Positions 8,915 to 16,774 of a stretch of 64,000 nt of DNA are shown here, one piece after another. This stretch comes from Franzmannia qiaohouensis (GTDB lineage: Bacteria; Pseudomonadota; Gammaproteobacteria; Pseudomonadales; Halomonadaceae). The notes under the pieces were generated by a model. It was not told the origin of the DNA and searched no databases. It saw nothing but the letters and a program-made list of their open reading frames with translations. The position numbers were made by a program, and so were the translations under genes. The DNA lies in contig NZ_JARWAM010000002.1 in NCBI RefSeq assembly GCF_031451695.1, positions 62,001 to 126,000 on the forward strand. The letters run 5' to 3'. Numbering within the stretch: the first letter of the stretch is position 1; each line of letters opens with the position of its first letter.

Positions 8915-9915
8915 ATGCCTCCCAGCAGTAACAGCAGCGCTACCATGGGTAGCAGGAACATTATCCAGCCGCCATGCATCAGTCGCACGGCGGCGCCGAT
9001 ATCCGCCGCACACAGCGGCCGGTGAGGAGTGCCCAGGGTTGCGCGATGCGATACCTCGCCGGCGTAATAATTCACACCGCCCAGCTGCACGCCGAGCAGG
9101 TTGGCCACCATCGCCTCCGGCCAGCCGGCGTTGGGACTGGGGTGGTGTGGCGCCTGGCGACGGGTGGCTGCCAGCGCCCCGCGCCGTTGCCACTCACCGG
9201 GCAGCCACCAGGACGAGAGCCAGATCGCCAGCGCCGTCAGCCGTGCCGCCGGCCAGTTGGCCAGGTCGTCGAGCCGCGCCGAGGCCCAGCCGAAGTCGCG
9301 ATAGCGGGCGCTGCGGTGTCCCACCATGGAGTCGAGGGTATTGACCGCCTTGTAGGCCAGTGCCAGGGGCGCACCGCCGATCAGCGCCCAGAACAGCGGC
9401 GCGGTGATGCCATCCACCGTGTTCTCGGCCACCGTTTCCACCGCGCCGCGGGCAATCTCGCTCTCATCCAGCGTCTGGGTGTCGCGGCCGACGATCATGC
9501 CCAGTGCCCGGCGCGCTGCCGGCAGGTCGCCCTCGGCAAGCGGTGCTGCCACCGCCCGCCCGGCATCGGCCAGGCCCTTGATCGCCAGGCAGCTCCACAG
9601 CAACCATAGCTCGGCGGCCCAGCCAAGCCAGGGATGCAGCCACCCCAGCAGGGTGAGCAGCACCCAACCGGCGGCATAGGCGCCCCCCACCACCAGCGCG
9701 GTCATCAACGCCCCAAGGCGGCGGCGCGATGCGCCCGGGCCATGGTTCCAGCGCGCCTCCAGCCAGGCGATGGCACGCCCGATGCCCACCACCGGGTGCG
9801 GCAGGCGCCGCGGGTCCCCCGCGAGCAGGTCGAGGATGATCGCCGCCAGCAGCAGGCCCAGGCCGGCGAGAGTCAAAGCACCGGCGAGTGCGCCGGGCAG
9901 CAGCCATTGCGACAT
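8905..9915 (-). CDS. cbiB: Adenosylcobinamide-phosphate synthase
   Basis: A 336-residue membrane protein of the CbiB/CobD family that attaches (R)-1-amino-2-propanol (phosphate) to adenosylcobyric acid. Family features are LDLLAGDPRRLPHPVVGIGRAI near residue 30, the conserved GRDTQTLDESEIARGAVETVAENTVDG block, LAYKAVNTLDSMVGH, and NAGWPEAMVANLLGVQLGG. It starts at an ATG (9915), 11 nt after the cobT stop, and overlaps the decarboxylase gene downstream. The order cobT-cbiB-cobD fits nucleotide-loop assembly. Length is typical. Confidence 0.93.
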   Translation of the reverse strand: MSQWLLPGALAGALTLAGLGLLLAAIILDLLAGDPRRLPHPVVGIGRAIAWLEARWNHGPGASRRRLGALMTALVVGGAYAAGWVLLTLLGWLHPWLGWAAELWLLWSCLAIKGLADAGRAVAAPLAEGDLPAARRALGMIVGRDTQTLDESEIARGAVETVAENTVDGITAPLFWALIGGAPLALAYKAVNTLDSMVGHRSARYRDFGWASARLDDLANWPAARLTALAIWLSSWWLPGEWQRRGALAATRRQAPHHPSPNAGWPEAMVANLLGVQLGGVNYYAGEVSHRATLGTPHRPLCAADIGAAVRLMHGGWIMFLLPMVALLLLLGGIWP

Positions 9916-9926
9916 GCGCGAGCCTC

Positions 9927-10973
9927 TTACGCTGGGCCGGCGCTGATGCCGGCGGTCTCGAAGGTAGCCATCTCGCTTAGCATGCGACAGGCCGCCTCGA
10001 GCAGCGGAAACGCAAGCGCCGCGCCGCTGCCCTCGCCGAGGCGCAGCTCGAGGTCGAGCAGCGGGCTCGCCTCCAGGGCCGCCAGCGCCGCGGCGTGGCC
10101 CGCTTCATGCGAGCGATGGGCAAAAATCAGGTAGTCACGTAGCCCCGGGGCCAGGCGGCAGGCCACCAGTGCCGCCACGGTGGCGATAAAGCCATCCACC
10201 AGCAGCGGTACTCGCCGCGCCGCCCCCTCCAAAAAGGCCCCGGCCATGGCGGCGATCTCCAGGCCACCGAGGCTTGCCAGCACACCGAGGGGGTCGTCGG
10301 CATCCGGCGCCCGCGCAGCGATGGCCGCCTCGATGATGGCTCGCTTGCGCGCCAGGCCGGCGTCATCGATGCCGGTGCCACGCCCCACCAGTTCGGCGAC
10401 CGGGCGCCCGGTTAGCACCGCCAGCAGCGCGCTGCTGGCGGTGGTGTTGGCGATGCCCATCTCGCCGACGATCAGGCAACGGCAGCCGGCTTCCACGGCG
10501 CGTGCGGCGGCGCGCTGCCCCACGCCGATGGCCTGCATCGCCTCGCCGCGGGTCATGGCATCCTCGACGGCGAAGTTGGCGGTGCCGGCACGAACCTTCT
10601 CGTCGACCACGCCCGCCCCCGACACGACGCTGGCAACCCCGACATCGACCACCTCGAGCCGCGCGCCGATCTGCCGCGCAAAGACGTTGATCGCCGCCCC
10701 GCCGGCGACGAAGTTGGCGACCATCTGTGCCGTAACGGACTGGGGAAAGGCCGAGACGCCCTCGGCGGCCACGCCATGATCGGCGGCGAACACCAGCACC
10801 CCGGGCGGGCTGACCCGCGGGAAAGATTCCCCGCGGATGCCGGCCAGCTGCACCGCCAGCGGCTCCAGCCGCCCCAGGCTGCCCGGCGGCTTGGTCAGGG
10901 TATCGAGGTGTGCCGCCGCCTGCGCGGCGCAGGCGGCATCGACATCGGGAAGGGAAGAAAAGGCGTCGCTCAC
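9927..10973 (-). CDS. cobT: Nicotinate-nucleotide:dimethylbenzimidazole phosphoribosyltransferase
   Basis: A 348-residue CobT that converts dimethylbenzimidazole and nicotinate mononucleotide to alpha-ribazole phosphate. Hallmarks: LTKPPGSLGRLEPLAVQLAG near residue 27, FAADHGVAAEGVSAFPQSVT, GEMGIANTTASSALLA, GRGTGIDDAGLARK and the glycine-rich LASLGGLEIAAMAGA. The start is GTG at 10973, with CAGGAG about eight bases upstream. It is first in the cob operon and is divergent from the radical SAM gene. I see no second riboswitch in the ~130 nt upstream, so this operon may be controlled differently from btuB. Confidence 0.93.
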   Translation of the reverse strand: MSDAFSSLPDVDAACAAQAAAHLDTLTKPPGSLGRLEPLAVQLAGIRGESFPRVSPPGVLVFAADHGVAAEGVSAFPQSVTAQMVANFVAGGAAINVFARQIGARLEVVDVGVASVVSGAGVVDEKVRAGTANFAVEDAMTRGEAMQAIGVGQRAAARAVEAGCRCLIVGEMGIANTTASSALLAVLTGRPVAELVGRGTGIDDAGLARKRAIIEAAIAARAPDADDPLGVLASLGGLEIAAMAGAFLEGAARRVPLLVDGFIATVAALVACRLAPGLRDYLIFAHRSHEAGHAAALAALEASPLLDLELRLGEGSGAALAFPLLEAACRMLSEMATFETAGISAGPA

Positions 10974-11062
10974 GTGCCACTCCTGGCCGCAGGTCCTGGT
11001 AAGGCGCCAATGGTAGCAGAGTCGTCGCGGCAGTTACCTTGCAGGGTCGCGCCACACCCCTA

Positions 11063-11082
11063 TACTGTATATCCATACACAC
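11063..11082 (+). promoter_or_regulatory. LexA (SOS)-box-like site
   Basis: The stretch reads TACTGTATAT then CCATACACAC. The first ten bases match one half of the gammaproteobacterial SOS box (TACTGTATAT...ACAGTA) exactly, and the second half has ATACAC where ATACAG is expected. It lies 20 nt upstream of the radical SAM ATG, where a repressor would block transcription. The homologous PA0069 gene of Pseudomonas aeruginosa is, as I recall, in the reported LexA regulon. The site is called from one strong half-site and location. Confidence 0.5.
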
Positions 11083-11101
11083 ATCATGCGAGGTGCCACC
11101 G

Positions 11102-12184
11102 ATGCCCGCCTCACAGTCAGCCGCCTTTCGGGCCCCGCTCAAGGGCCGCGGCGCCACCTATGATCCTCACAATCGCTTCGCCCCCACCCACAGCGACGCG
11201 GTGGACGACGGCTGGTGGCAGGACGAGGCGCCGGCAACGCTGGCCACCGAGGTGCGCGAGGAGCATCCCAAGACGGCGCTGTCGTGGAATCGCTCGCCGG
11301 ACCTCGGCTTCGACCGCTCGATCAACCCCTACCGCGGCTGCGAGCACGGCTGCGTCTACTGCTATGCGCGGCCCAGCCACGCCTACTGGGACCTGTCGCC
11401 GGGGCTCGACTTCGAGACCAAGCTGATCGCCAAGAGCGGCCTGGTGGAGCGCCTCGAGGAGGAGCTTTGCAAGCCGGGCTATGTGTGCCGACCGATCAAC
11501 CTCTCCGGCAATACCGACTGCTACCAGCCCATCGAGGCCGAGTGGCAGACCACTCGCCGGGTGCTGGAACTGCTGCTGGCCTGCCGCCATCCGGTGACTC
11601 TGGTGACCAAGAGCGCGCTGATCCTGCGCGACAGCGAGCTGCTGGCCGAGATGGCCGAGCAGCGTCTGGTGCGGGTCTTCGTCAGCCTCACCAGCCTGGA
11701 TGCCAACCTCAAGCGCAGCCTGGAGCCGCGCACCGCCTCGCCCCAGGCGCGGCTGCGGGTGATTCGCGAACTCAACACCGTGGGCGTGCCGGTGGGGGCA
11801 CTGCTCTCGCCGATGATTCCCGGCCTCAACGACCATGAGTTAGAATCACTGCTCGAGGCCGCCAGCCGCGCCGGTGCGCGCACCGCCGGCTGGATGCTGC
11901 TGCGCCTGCCCCACGAGGTGGCGCCACTGTTCGAAGCTTGGCTCGAGGCCCACTACCCCGAGCGCGCGGCCAAGGTGATGAGCCTGATTCGCCAGTGCCG
12001 CGGCGGCAAGGACTACGACGGCCGCTTTGGGCATCGCTTCCGCGGCGAAGGCGTCTTCGCCGACCTGCTGGCCCAGCGCTTCCAGCACGCCAGGCGCCGC
12101 CTGGGCATGGCCGAGCGCATGGAAGAGGGGCTGGACTGCAGCGCCTTTCGCCCGCCACATGCCCAGGGTGAGCTGTTCCCTTGA
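11102..12184 (+). CDS. PA0069-family radical SAM protein
   Basis: A 360-residue radical SAM protein with the iron-sulfur motif CEHGCVYCYAR (CxxxCxxC) near residue 83. The preceding block SWNRSPDLGFDRSINPYRG is typical of the PA0069/SplB-like family. NLSGNTDCYQPIEAEWQTTR and GALLSPMIPGLND follow in the barrel. SplB repairs spore photoproduct; the function of this family in Gram-negatives is not established, though a DNA-repair link is often suggested. The ATG at 11102 follows a GAGGTG site. The LexA-like sequence just upstream supports damage-inducible expression. It is transcribed divergently from cobT, apparently as a single gene. Confidence 0.88.
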   Translation: MPASQSAAFRAPLKGRGATYDPHNRFAPTHSDAVDDGWWQDEAPATLATEVREEHPKTALSWNRSPDLGFDRSINPYRGCEHGCVYCYARPSHAYWDLSPGLDFETKLIAKSGLVERLEEELCKPGYVCRPINLSGNTDCYQPIEAEWQTTRRVLELLLACRHPVTLVTKSALILRDSELLAEMAEQRLVRVFVSLTSLDANLKRSLEPRTASPQARLRVIRELNTVGVPVGALLSPMIPGLNDHELESLLEAASRAGARTAGWMLLRLPHEVAPLFEAWLEAHYPERAAKVMSLIRQCRGGKDYDGRFGHRFRGEGVFADLLAQRFQHARRRLGMAERMEEGLDCSAFRPPHAQGELFP

Positions 12185-12457
12185 TGGGGCACCATCGCCA
12201 CTCGCTAGGTGGCTCACCATATCCGAGTACCTCGGCATCGGGCTGGGCTACACCTGACAGCGGTGACCCAGCCATCAACACCTGACCGACGACGTCACTC
12301 TGACCGCTTGGCTACTGCGCGCCCGACACATTAATCTCATTGGGTCCACGAACTTGAACGATGCCGGGGCGAAGAGGAAGATGTCCCTTTCAAGGCCATT
12401 CAATCCAGTCGGTAGCTGTCGGACGAGACGGCACGACGATCACTTAGCGCGCCTGTG

Positions 12458-13099
12458 ATGAAGAAGAAAGATTCCGCCTCTCCCAGAGCTGAACCCAAGA
12501 AGAAGAGGACGCGACTGGCGCCAGAGGTGCGCCGCCAGCAAATCCTTGATGCCGCGCTGGTTGAGTTCAATGCGTTGGGCTTCACCGCCGCCAGCATCTC
12601 CAAGATCGCCCGTAGGGCGGGCATCTCCAAGGCGAACATCTACGTTCATTTCGCCAACAAGGACGATATGTTCGAGACGCTCCTTGAGAACCTGATGCGA
12701 CGCTCCCAGGGCAACTGGAGTCGAATGCAAGACGTGCAGACCGCAGAGGAGTTCGTCGATCGCCTCATCGACTCCGCTTACGATGGCCTGACCGACGACA
12801 CGATCGCCATTGCCCGGCTTCTCATCACCGAAGGCCACCGAGTGCCACACTTGCTCGCCAAATGGAGTACCGCAAACATGCAGGCGCGCATCGATCGCCA
12901 GGCGCTCGTCGATCGGCTTGTCGCAGAAGGAAAGATACAGCCCAGCCCGTTGACCGAGCATTTCAGCTTAGCGATGGCGCCCGTCGTCTATTCAGCCGTT
13001 ACGCAGATGGTCCTGGACAAGGAGAAGGCGGCAGGAGAAGTGCAGGCCGTAAAAGACGCGCATCGCAAGCTGCTGTCGATGCTTTTACGGCCCGCCTAG
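12458..13099 (+). CDS. TetR-family transcriptional regulator
   Basis: A 213-residue TetR/AcrR repressor. After a lysine-rich tail (MKKKDSASPRAEPKKKRTR) comes the DNA-binding domain, RRQQILDAALVEFNALGFTA and ISKIARRAGISKANIYVHFA (residues ~28-75), then a helical ligand domain. It starts at ATG 12458, next to an in-frame GTG at 12455; neither has a strong ribosome site. The 270 nt upstream (12185-12457) contains no gene I can support. The next gene on the same strand encodes an outer-membrane MipA-type protein, with a palindromic candidate operator between them, suggesting local control. Confidence 0.87.
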   Translation: MKKKDSASPRAEPKKKRTRLAPEVRRQQILDAALVEFNALGFTAASISKIARRAGISKANIYVHFANKDDMFETLLENLMRRSQGNWSRMQDVQTAEEFVDRLIDSAYDGLTDDTIAIARLLITEGHRVPHLLAKWSTANMQARIDRQALVDRLVAEGKIQPSPLTEHFSLAMAPVVYSAVTQMVLDKEKAAGEVQAVKDAHRKLLSMLLRPA

Positions 13100-13182
13100 A
13101 CCGCGAGCCGACTGGTGATTCGCGTCCCGGCAAGAGGGGATGGCTCTACTGGCCGATCGTTCAGTAGTAAGATATCATGCCT

Positions 13183-13200
13183 AATGATCGATCGTTCATT
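13183..13200. promoter_or_regulatory. Palindromic candidate TetR operator
   Basis: AATGATCGATCGTTCATT is an 18-nt near-perfect palindrome, with 16 of 18 positions symmetric. A related half-site CGATCGTTCAG lies at about 13154-13164. It sits in the gap between the tetR gene and the mipA-like gene, about 105 nt before the latter's start. Palindromes of the ATGAACGATCGTTCAT type are common TetR-family operators. Binding by the adjacent regulator is inferred from position. Confidence 0.5.
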
Positions 13201-13304
13201 AAGGCTTTTCTGGTTCTCATCAATGCAGGTTCGATGGGACTTGGACGCTACCATGTCCGGTCGGGAGGCGATTTCCTGTGTTCTTCCTCGGATGATGGGA
13301 CCCC

Positions 13305-14123
13305 ATGACACCACACACCTCTCCGCTCCTGCGCAAGCGTATTCCCACTGCTCTGGCGATCCTTGCCGCCGGCACCTTATCGATGGCCTCTGCGTCGGCA
13401 CAAACCACCGATGCCGCACCGGACCAGGGCACGGCCAGTGCCGAAAGCAGCGACTCACAGTGGGCCATCGGTCTGGCCGGTGGCATCAACTATCAGGTCT
13501 ATCGTGATTTCGACGACAGCGTGCGCGGGCTGCCATTGATCACCTATGAGAACCAGTGGATCCACGTGTTCGGACCCGGTATGGATGTGAAGCTTCCATC
13601 ACTGGGGCCGGTCTCGTTCCGGCTGCGCGGGCGATACATCGGTGAGGGCTACGAATCGGACGACTCACCGTATCTCGAGGGTATGAGCGACCGCGACAGC
13701 AGTGTTTGGGTGGGAGGCGTGGCCACTTGGCGTACCGACATCGTCAACTTGTCAGCCGAAGTCCTTGCTGACGTGATGGATAACAGCAAGGGAACACGCA
13801 CCAAGCTACAGATCGACCGTCGTTTTGCAACGGGAGCCTTCGGCTTTACGCCGAGGCTGGCCGCCGAATGGGTGGACAGCAAATACGTGGATTACTACTA
13901 CGGGGTGGCACCGGGAGAAGTGCGAACCTGGCGCACCGCCTACGAGGGAGACTCCACGGTCAACGCCGAGGCCGGCCTGCGCATCGACTGGCGGCCGGCG
14001 CCCAAGCACGCCGTGTTTCTCGATATGGGTGCTACACGCATGGGCAGCACGATCACGGATAGCCCTCTGGTCGACGAGGACACCCAATACGGCTTCGGCG
14101 TCGGTTACTTCTACCGGTTCTAG
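13305..14123 (+). CDS. MipA/OmpV-family outer-membrane protein
   Basis: A 272-residue predicted outer-membrane beta-barrel with a signal peptide ending near SMASASA|QTTD. After it come alternating-polarity strands typical of MipA/OmpV: WAIGLAGGINYQVYRDFDD, PLITYENQWIHVFGPGMDVK, and a C terminus YGFGVGYFYRF ending in phenylalanine, the usual insertion signal. MipA is described as a scaffold for murein enzymes in E. coli, but OmpV-type members mostly have unclear roles. It probably responds to the TetR regulator just upstream. A GGGA ribosome site precedes the ATG. Confidence 0.82.
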   Translation: MTPHTSPLLRKRIPTALAILAAGTLSMASASAQTTDAAPDQGTASAESSDSQWAIGLAGGINYQVYRDFDDSVRGLPLITYENQWIHVFGPGMDVKLPSLGPVSFRLRGRYIGEGYESDDSPYLEGMSDRDSSVWVGGVATWRTDIVNLSAEVLADVMDNSKGTRTKLQIDRRFATGAFGFTPRLAAEWVDSKYVDYYYGVAPGEVRTWRTAYEGDSTVNAEAGLRIDWRPAPKHAVFLDMGATRMGSTITDSPLVDEDTQYGFGVGYFYRF

Positions 14124-14175
14124 TCGCGATACTCCTTGGGTAACATAGTGCCGAGCCAGACACGGAAGCCGAGCC

Positions 14176-14475
14176 ATGCCCCCTGCACTGAGCAAGACCA
14201 AATCCAGTTTCTATCGTCGTCTCTATGTCGCCCACCTGATCGAACGGGGTATCGCCAGCGTACCGGCCTTGATCGAGGCCACCGGCATGCCACGGCGCAC
14301 TGCGCAAGACACCATTGCCTCGCTGAGCGAGTTGGATATCCTCTGCGAGTTCGAAAGAGACGACGGTGAACGCCACAATATCGGCCGCTATCGCATCCGC
14401 GACTGGGGTGCCATCGATCCACGCTGGGTGGCCAACCACTCCATGCACCTCAAGCGCGCGCTGGGCTACCCCTGA
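14176..14475 (+). CDS. Small winged-helix protein of unknown role
   Basis: A 99-residue protein. Residues ~10-55 (FYRRLYVAHLIERGIASVPA, LIEATGMPRRTAQDTIASLS) read as a winged helix-turn-helix of the kind that selects DNA with the second helix (RRTAQDTIASL). A short wing ERDDGERHNIGRYRIRDWG follows, and then a tail ending HSMHLKRALGY. Homologues are conserved hypotheticals in related gammaproteobacteria as far as I recognise. It lies between the mipA-like gene and a lipoprotein hydrolase on the same strand, with 52 and 19 nt gaps, so it may share a transcript. Target unknown. Confidence 0.72.
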   Translation: MPPALSKTKSSFYRRLYVAHLIERGIASVPALIEATGMPRRTAQDTIASLSELDILCEFERDDGERHNIGRYRIRDWGAIDPRWVANHSMHLKRALGYP

Positions 14476-14494
14476 TATCTGCTGCTGACACCTG

Positions 14495-15520
14495 ATGATG
14501 ACCGCGATGACGTTCTCTGGCTGGCTTTGGCTGATCATCCTGCTGGTCGTGCTGACCGGCTGCAGCAGCCGCGCCGCCCTGCAGGCGCCCGGACCAGGCG
14601 CCGAGCCACCGCGCCTGGAGGGCAGCCAGGTGACCGCCGAAGACGGCTACCGCCTGCCACTCTGGCACTGGGCCCCGCCAGATGACCCTGCTGAGGCCAT
14701 CGTCCTCGCGGTTCACGGCTTCAACGACCACGGCGGCAGCTTCGACGTGCTCGCAGAAGCACTGACCGAGCAGAATATCGCGGTGTACGCCTTCGATCAG
14801 CGCGGCTTTGGCGTCACCCGCCAGCGCCGGCTATGGCCCGGCCACCAGCGGCTGGTCGACGACATCGACCTGCTCGCCCGGCTGCTGCGTGAGCGCCATC
14901 CAGAGACTCCGCTGTACCTGGTCGGCAAAAGCATGGGCGGCGCGCTGGTGCTGCTGACCATGAGCGGCGACGACCCACCGCCGGTGGACGGCAGCGTGCT
15001 GATTGCCCCGGCGGTGTGGGGCCAGGTGGCGATGCCCTGGTACCAGCGCGCGGGGCTGTGGCTGGGCGTGCGGCTGATTCCCGACCTGGCCTTTTCGGCA
15101 CGCGCCGCCGAGCGGCTAGGCATCGAGCCCACCGACGACCCGGAGATCATCGCCAAGCTGGCCAAGGATCCCCGCATCCTGCGCCGCGCGCGGGTCGATA
15201 CGCTCTACGGCCTGACCCGCACCATGGATCTGGCGCTGGAGGCAGCCGACCGGGTGTCGGGCCCCGCCCTGCTGCTCTACGGTGACAACGACCAGGTGAT
15301 ACCCCCCGAGGCGATGTGCGCCCTGCTCGAACGGCTGCCGACCGCCGTCACGGCGGACTGGCGCCTGGCGCTCTACCCGGACGGCTACCATATGCTGACC
15401 CGCTATACCCAGCGCCAGCGTACCGAGGCCGATATCGCCGCCTGGCTCAAGGCATCCTCGGCACCGCTGCCCTCCGGGGCAGAGGTATCCCCGCAGCAGG
15501 CCCGGCAGTCACTGTGCTGA
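14495..15520 (+). CDS. Lipoprotein alpha/beta hydrolase (lysophospholipase-like)
   Basis: A 341-residue serine hydrolase with a lipoprotein signal: hydrophobic N terminus then LTGC (lipobox, cysteine near residue 23), so it is probably membrane-anchored. The hydrolase fold includes VHGFNDHGGSFDVLAE, YAFDQRGFG, the nucleophile elbow VGKSMGG (GxSxG), the acid region LLLYGDNDQVIPP and the histidine in YPDGYHMLTR. It resembles monoglyceride lipase/lysophospholipase (Hydrolase_4). The substrate is unknown. Several in-frame ATG codons lie within 12 nt; the first is given. It is co-oriented with the small winged-helix gene. Confidence 0.85.
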   Translation: MMTAMTFSGWLWLIILLVVLTGCSSRAALQAPGPGAEPPRLEGSQVTAEDGYRLPLWHWAPPDDPAEAIVLAVHGFNDHGGSFDVLAEALTEQNIAVYAFDQRGFGVTRQRRLWPGHQRLVDDIDLLARLLRERHPETPLYLVGKSMGGALVLLTMSGDDPPPVDGSVLIAPAVWGQVAMPWYQRAGLWLGVRLIPDLAFSARAAERLGIEPTDDPEIIAKLAKDPRILRRARVDTLYGLTRTMDLALEAADRVSGPALLLYGDNDQVIPPEAMCALLERLPTAVTADWRLALYPDGYHMLTRYTQRQRTEADIAAWLKASSAPLPSGAEVSPQQARQSLC

Positions 15521-15541
15521 CCACGCCGCTGTGCAGCAGCA

Positions 15542-15570
15542 TTGATCATACAGTACCGATTCAGTACTAT
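15542..15570 (+). promoter_or_regulatory. Sigma-70-type promoter for the cation efflux gene
   Basis: TTGATC (15542-15547) and TACTAT (15565-15570) are separated by exactly 17 nt and resemble -35 and -10 elements. The predicted start of transcription near 15577 leaves a leader of about 60 nt before the ATG at 15635. This is one of two reasons to prefer that ATG to the in-frame one at 15584, the other being family alignment. Confidence 0.5.
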
Positions 15571-15634
15571 TTAGCGACTAACAATGCGTCGAGCACGCAA
15601 CCTCGAACGATCCGAGCAGGCGACTCAGCACACC

Positions 15635-16774
15635 ATGACTGCCGACCAACGCGCCACCCGAGGTATTACGCTACTGGCCATCTGGGTCGATGGCCTAGTG
15701 GGTATCGTCAAGGTCATCGTTGGTGTGATAGTGGGTTCCACGGCGCTGATCGCCGACGGCATTCACTCCTTTTCCGACCTGGTTACCGACGGTTTCGTGC
15801 TGGCCGCTACCCACTACGGCCAGCAGGGGCCGGATCACGATCACCCCTACGGCCACGGCCGCATCGAAACCCTGGCCACGCTGTTCCTGGGCAGCATGCT
15901 GATCTTCGTTGCCGGCGCCATCGCCTGGTCGAGCTTCGAGCGGTTATTGTCGAGTGCGGCGATTCCACCACCCGGCTACTGGGCCATCGGTGTAGCGCTG
16001 CTCGCGTTGCTGGCCAAGGAAGCCCTCTACCAGGCCACCATGCGCGTAGCACGCCGTACCGGCTCGCGACTGCTCGAGGCCAACGCCTGGCACTCGCGGT
16101 CCGACGTGTTCTCCACCGGCGTGGTGATCGTGGCGATGCTCGGCACCCAGTGGGGCTACGGCTGGCTGGACACCCTCGCCGCGGTGATCGTCGGACTGCT
16201 GGTCGGCAAGGTCGGCTGGAACCTGCTGTGGGAAGCCGGCCGCGAACTGGTCGACACCGCCCTGCCGGTCAGCACTCAGGAGGCCATGCGCGACGTGGCG
16301 CTGAGCGTACCCGGCGTCACCGGCATTCACGACCTGCGCACCCGGCTTTCCGCCGGGCGCACCATGCTCGACCTGCACGTGGTGGTGTCGCCGCGGATCA
16401 GTGTCTCCGAAGGTCACGAGATCGGCAATGAGGTCAGCCGGCGGCTGCGCCGATCCTTCCCGGCGCTGACCGACCTCACCTTCCACATCGATCCGGAAGA
16501 CGACGCCGGTGAGGGCGACCCGAGCCGCTTCCCCGGCCTGCCGCTGCGCCCCAACGTGGAAGCAACCCTGGCCGAGCGCTGGCAGCCGCTCGAGGTATGG
16601 CCCGAGATACGCGATATCGAACTGCACTACCTGGAGGGCACCGTCACCGTGGTGGTGTGTCTCGATGAGCAGGCGCCCTTCTCTAGCCCGGAAGTCATCC
16701 AGCAGCTCGATGCACGAGCGCAGGATATCGACTGGTTTGCCCGGGTCGAGGTCAAGCGCCTGGCCAGCGCCTAG
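15635..16774 (+). CDS. Cation diffusion facilitator (metal efflux)
   Basis: A 379-residue CDF transporter that exports divalent metals (zinc, iron, manganese or cobalt class) by proton antiport. Transmembrane helices 1-2 carry ADGIHSFSDLVTD and helix 5 carries NAWHSRSDVFSTG, the two metal-site motifs (H/D-x3-D pairs). A histidine-rich loop PDHDHPYGHGR follows helix 2. The C-terminal cytoplasmic domain (residues ~200-380) is longer than in small CDFs. The start at 15635 fits the promoter. The 3' end overlaps the convergent GST gene by 23 nt. The exact metal cannot be read from sequence. Confidence 0.88.
   Translation: MTADQRATRGITLLAIWVDGLVGIVKVIVGVIVGSTALIADGIHSFSDLVTDGFVLAATHYGQQGPDHDHPYGHGRIETLATLFLGSMLIFVAGAIAWSSFERLLSSAAIPPPGYWAIGVALLALLAKEALYQATMRVARRTGSRLLEANAWHSRSDVFSTGVVIVAMLGTQWGYGWLDTLAAVIVGLLVGKVGWNLLWEAGRELVDTALPVSTQEAMRDVALSVPGVTGIHDLRTRLSAGRTMLDLHVVVSPRISVSEGHEIGNEVSRRLRRSFPALTDLTFHIDPEDDAGEGDPSRFPGLPLRPNVEATLAERWQPLEVWPEIRDIELHYLEGTVTVVVCLDEQAPFSSPEVIQQLDARAQDIDWFARVEVKRLASA

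Noticed and set aside
10974..11101. Second cobalamin riboswitch ahead of cobT
   Set aside because: The leader is only ~130 nt, with none of the conserved blocks (no GCTGCCCCCGC core or GCCACTG).
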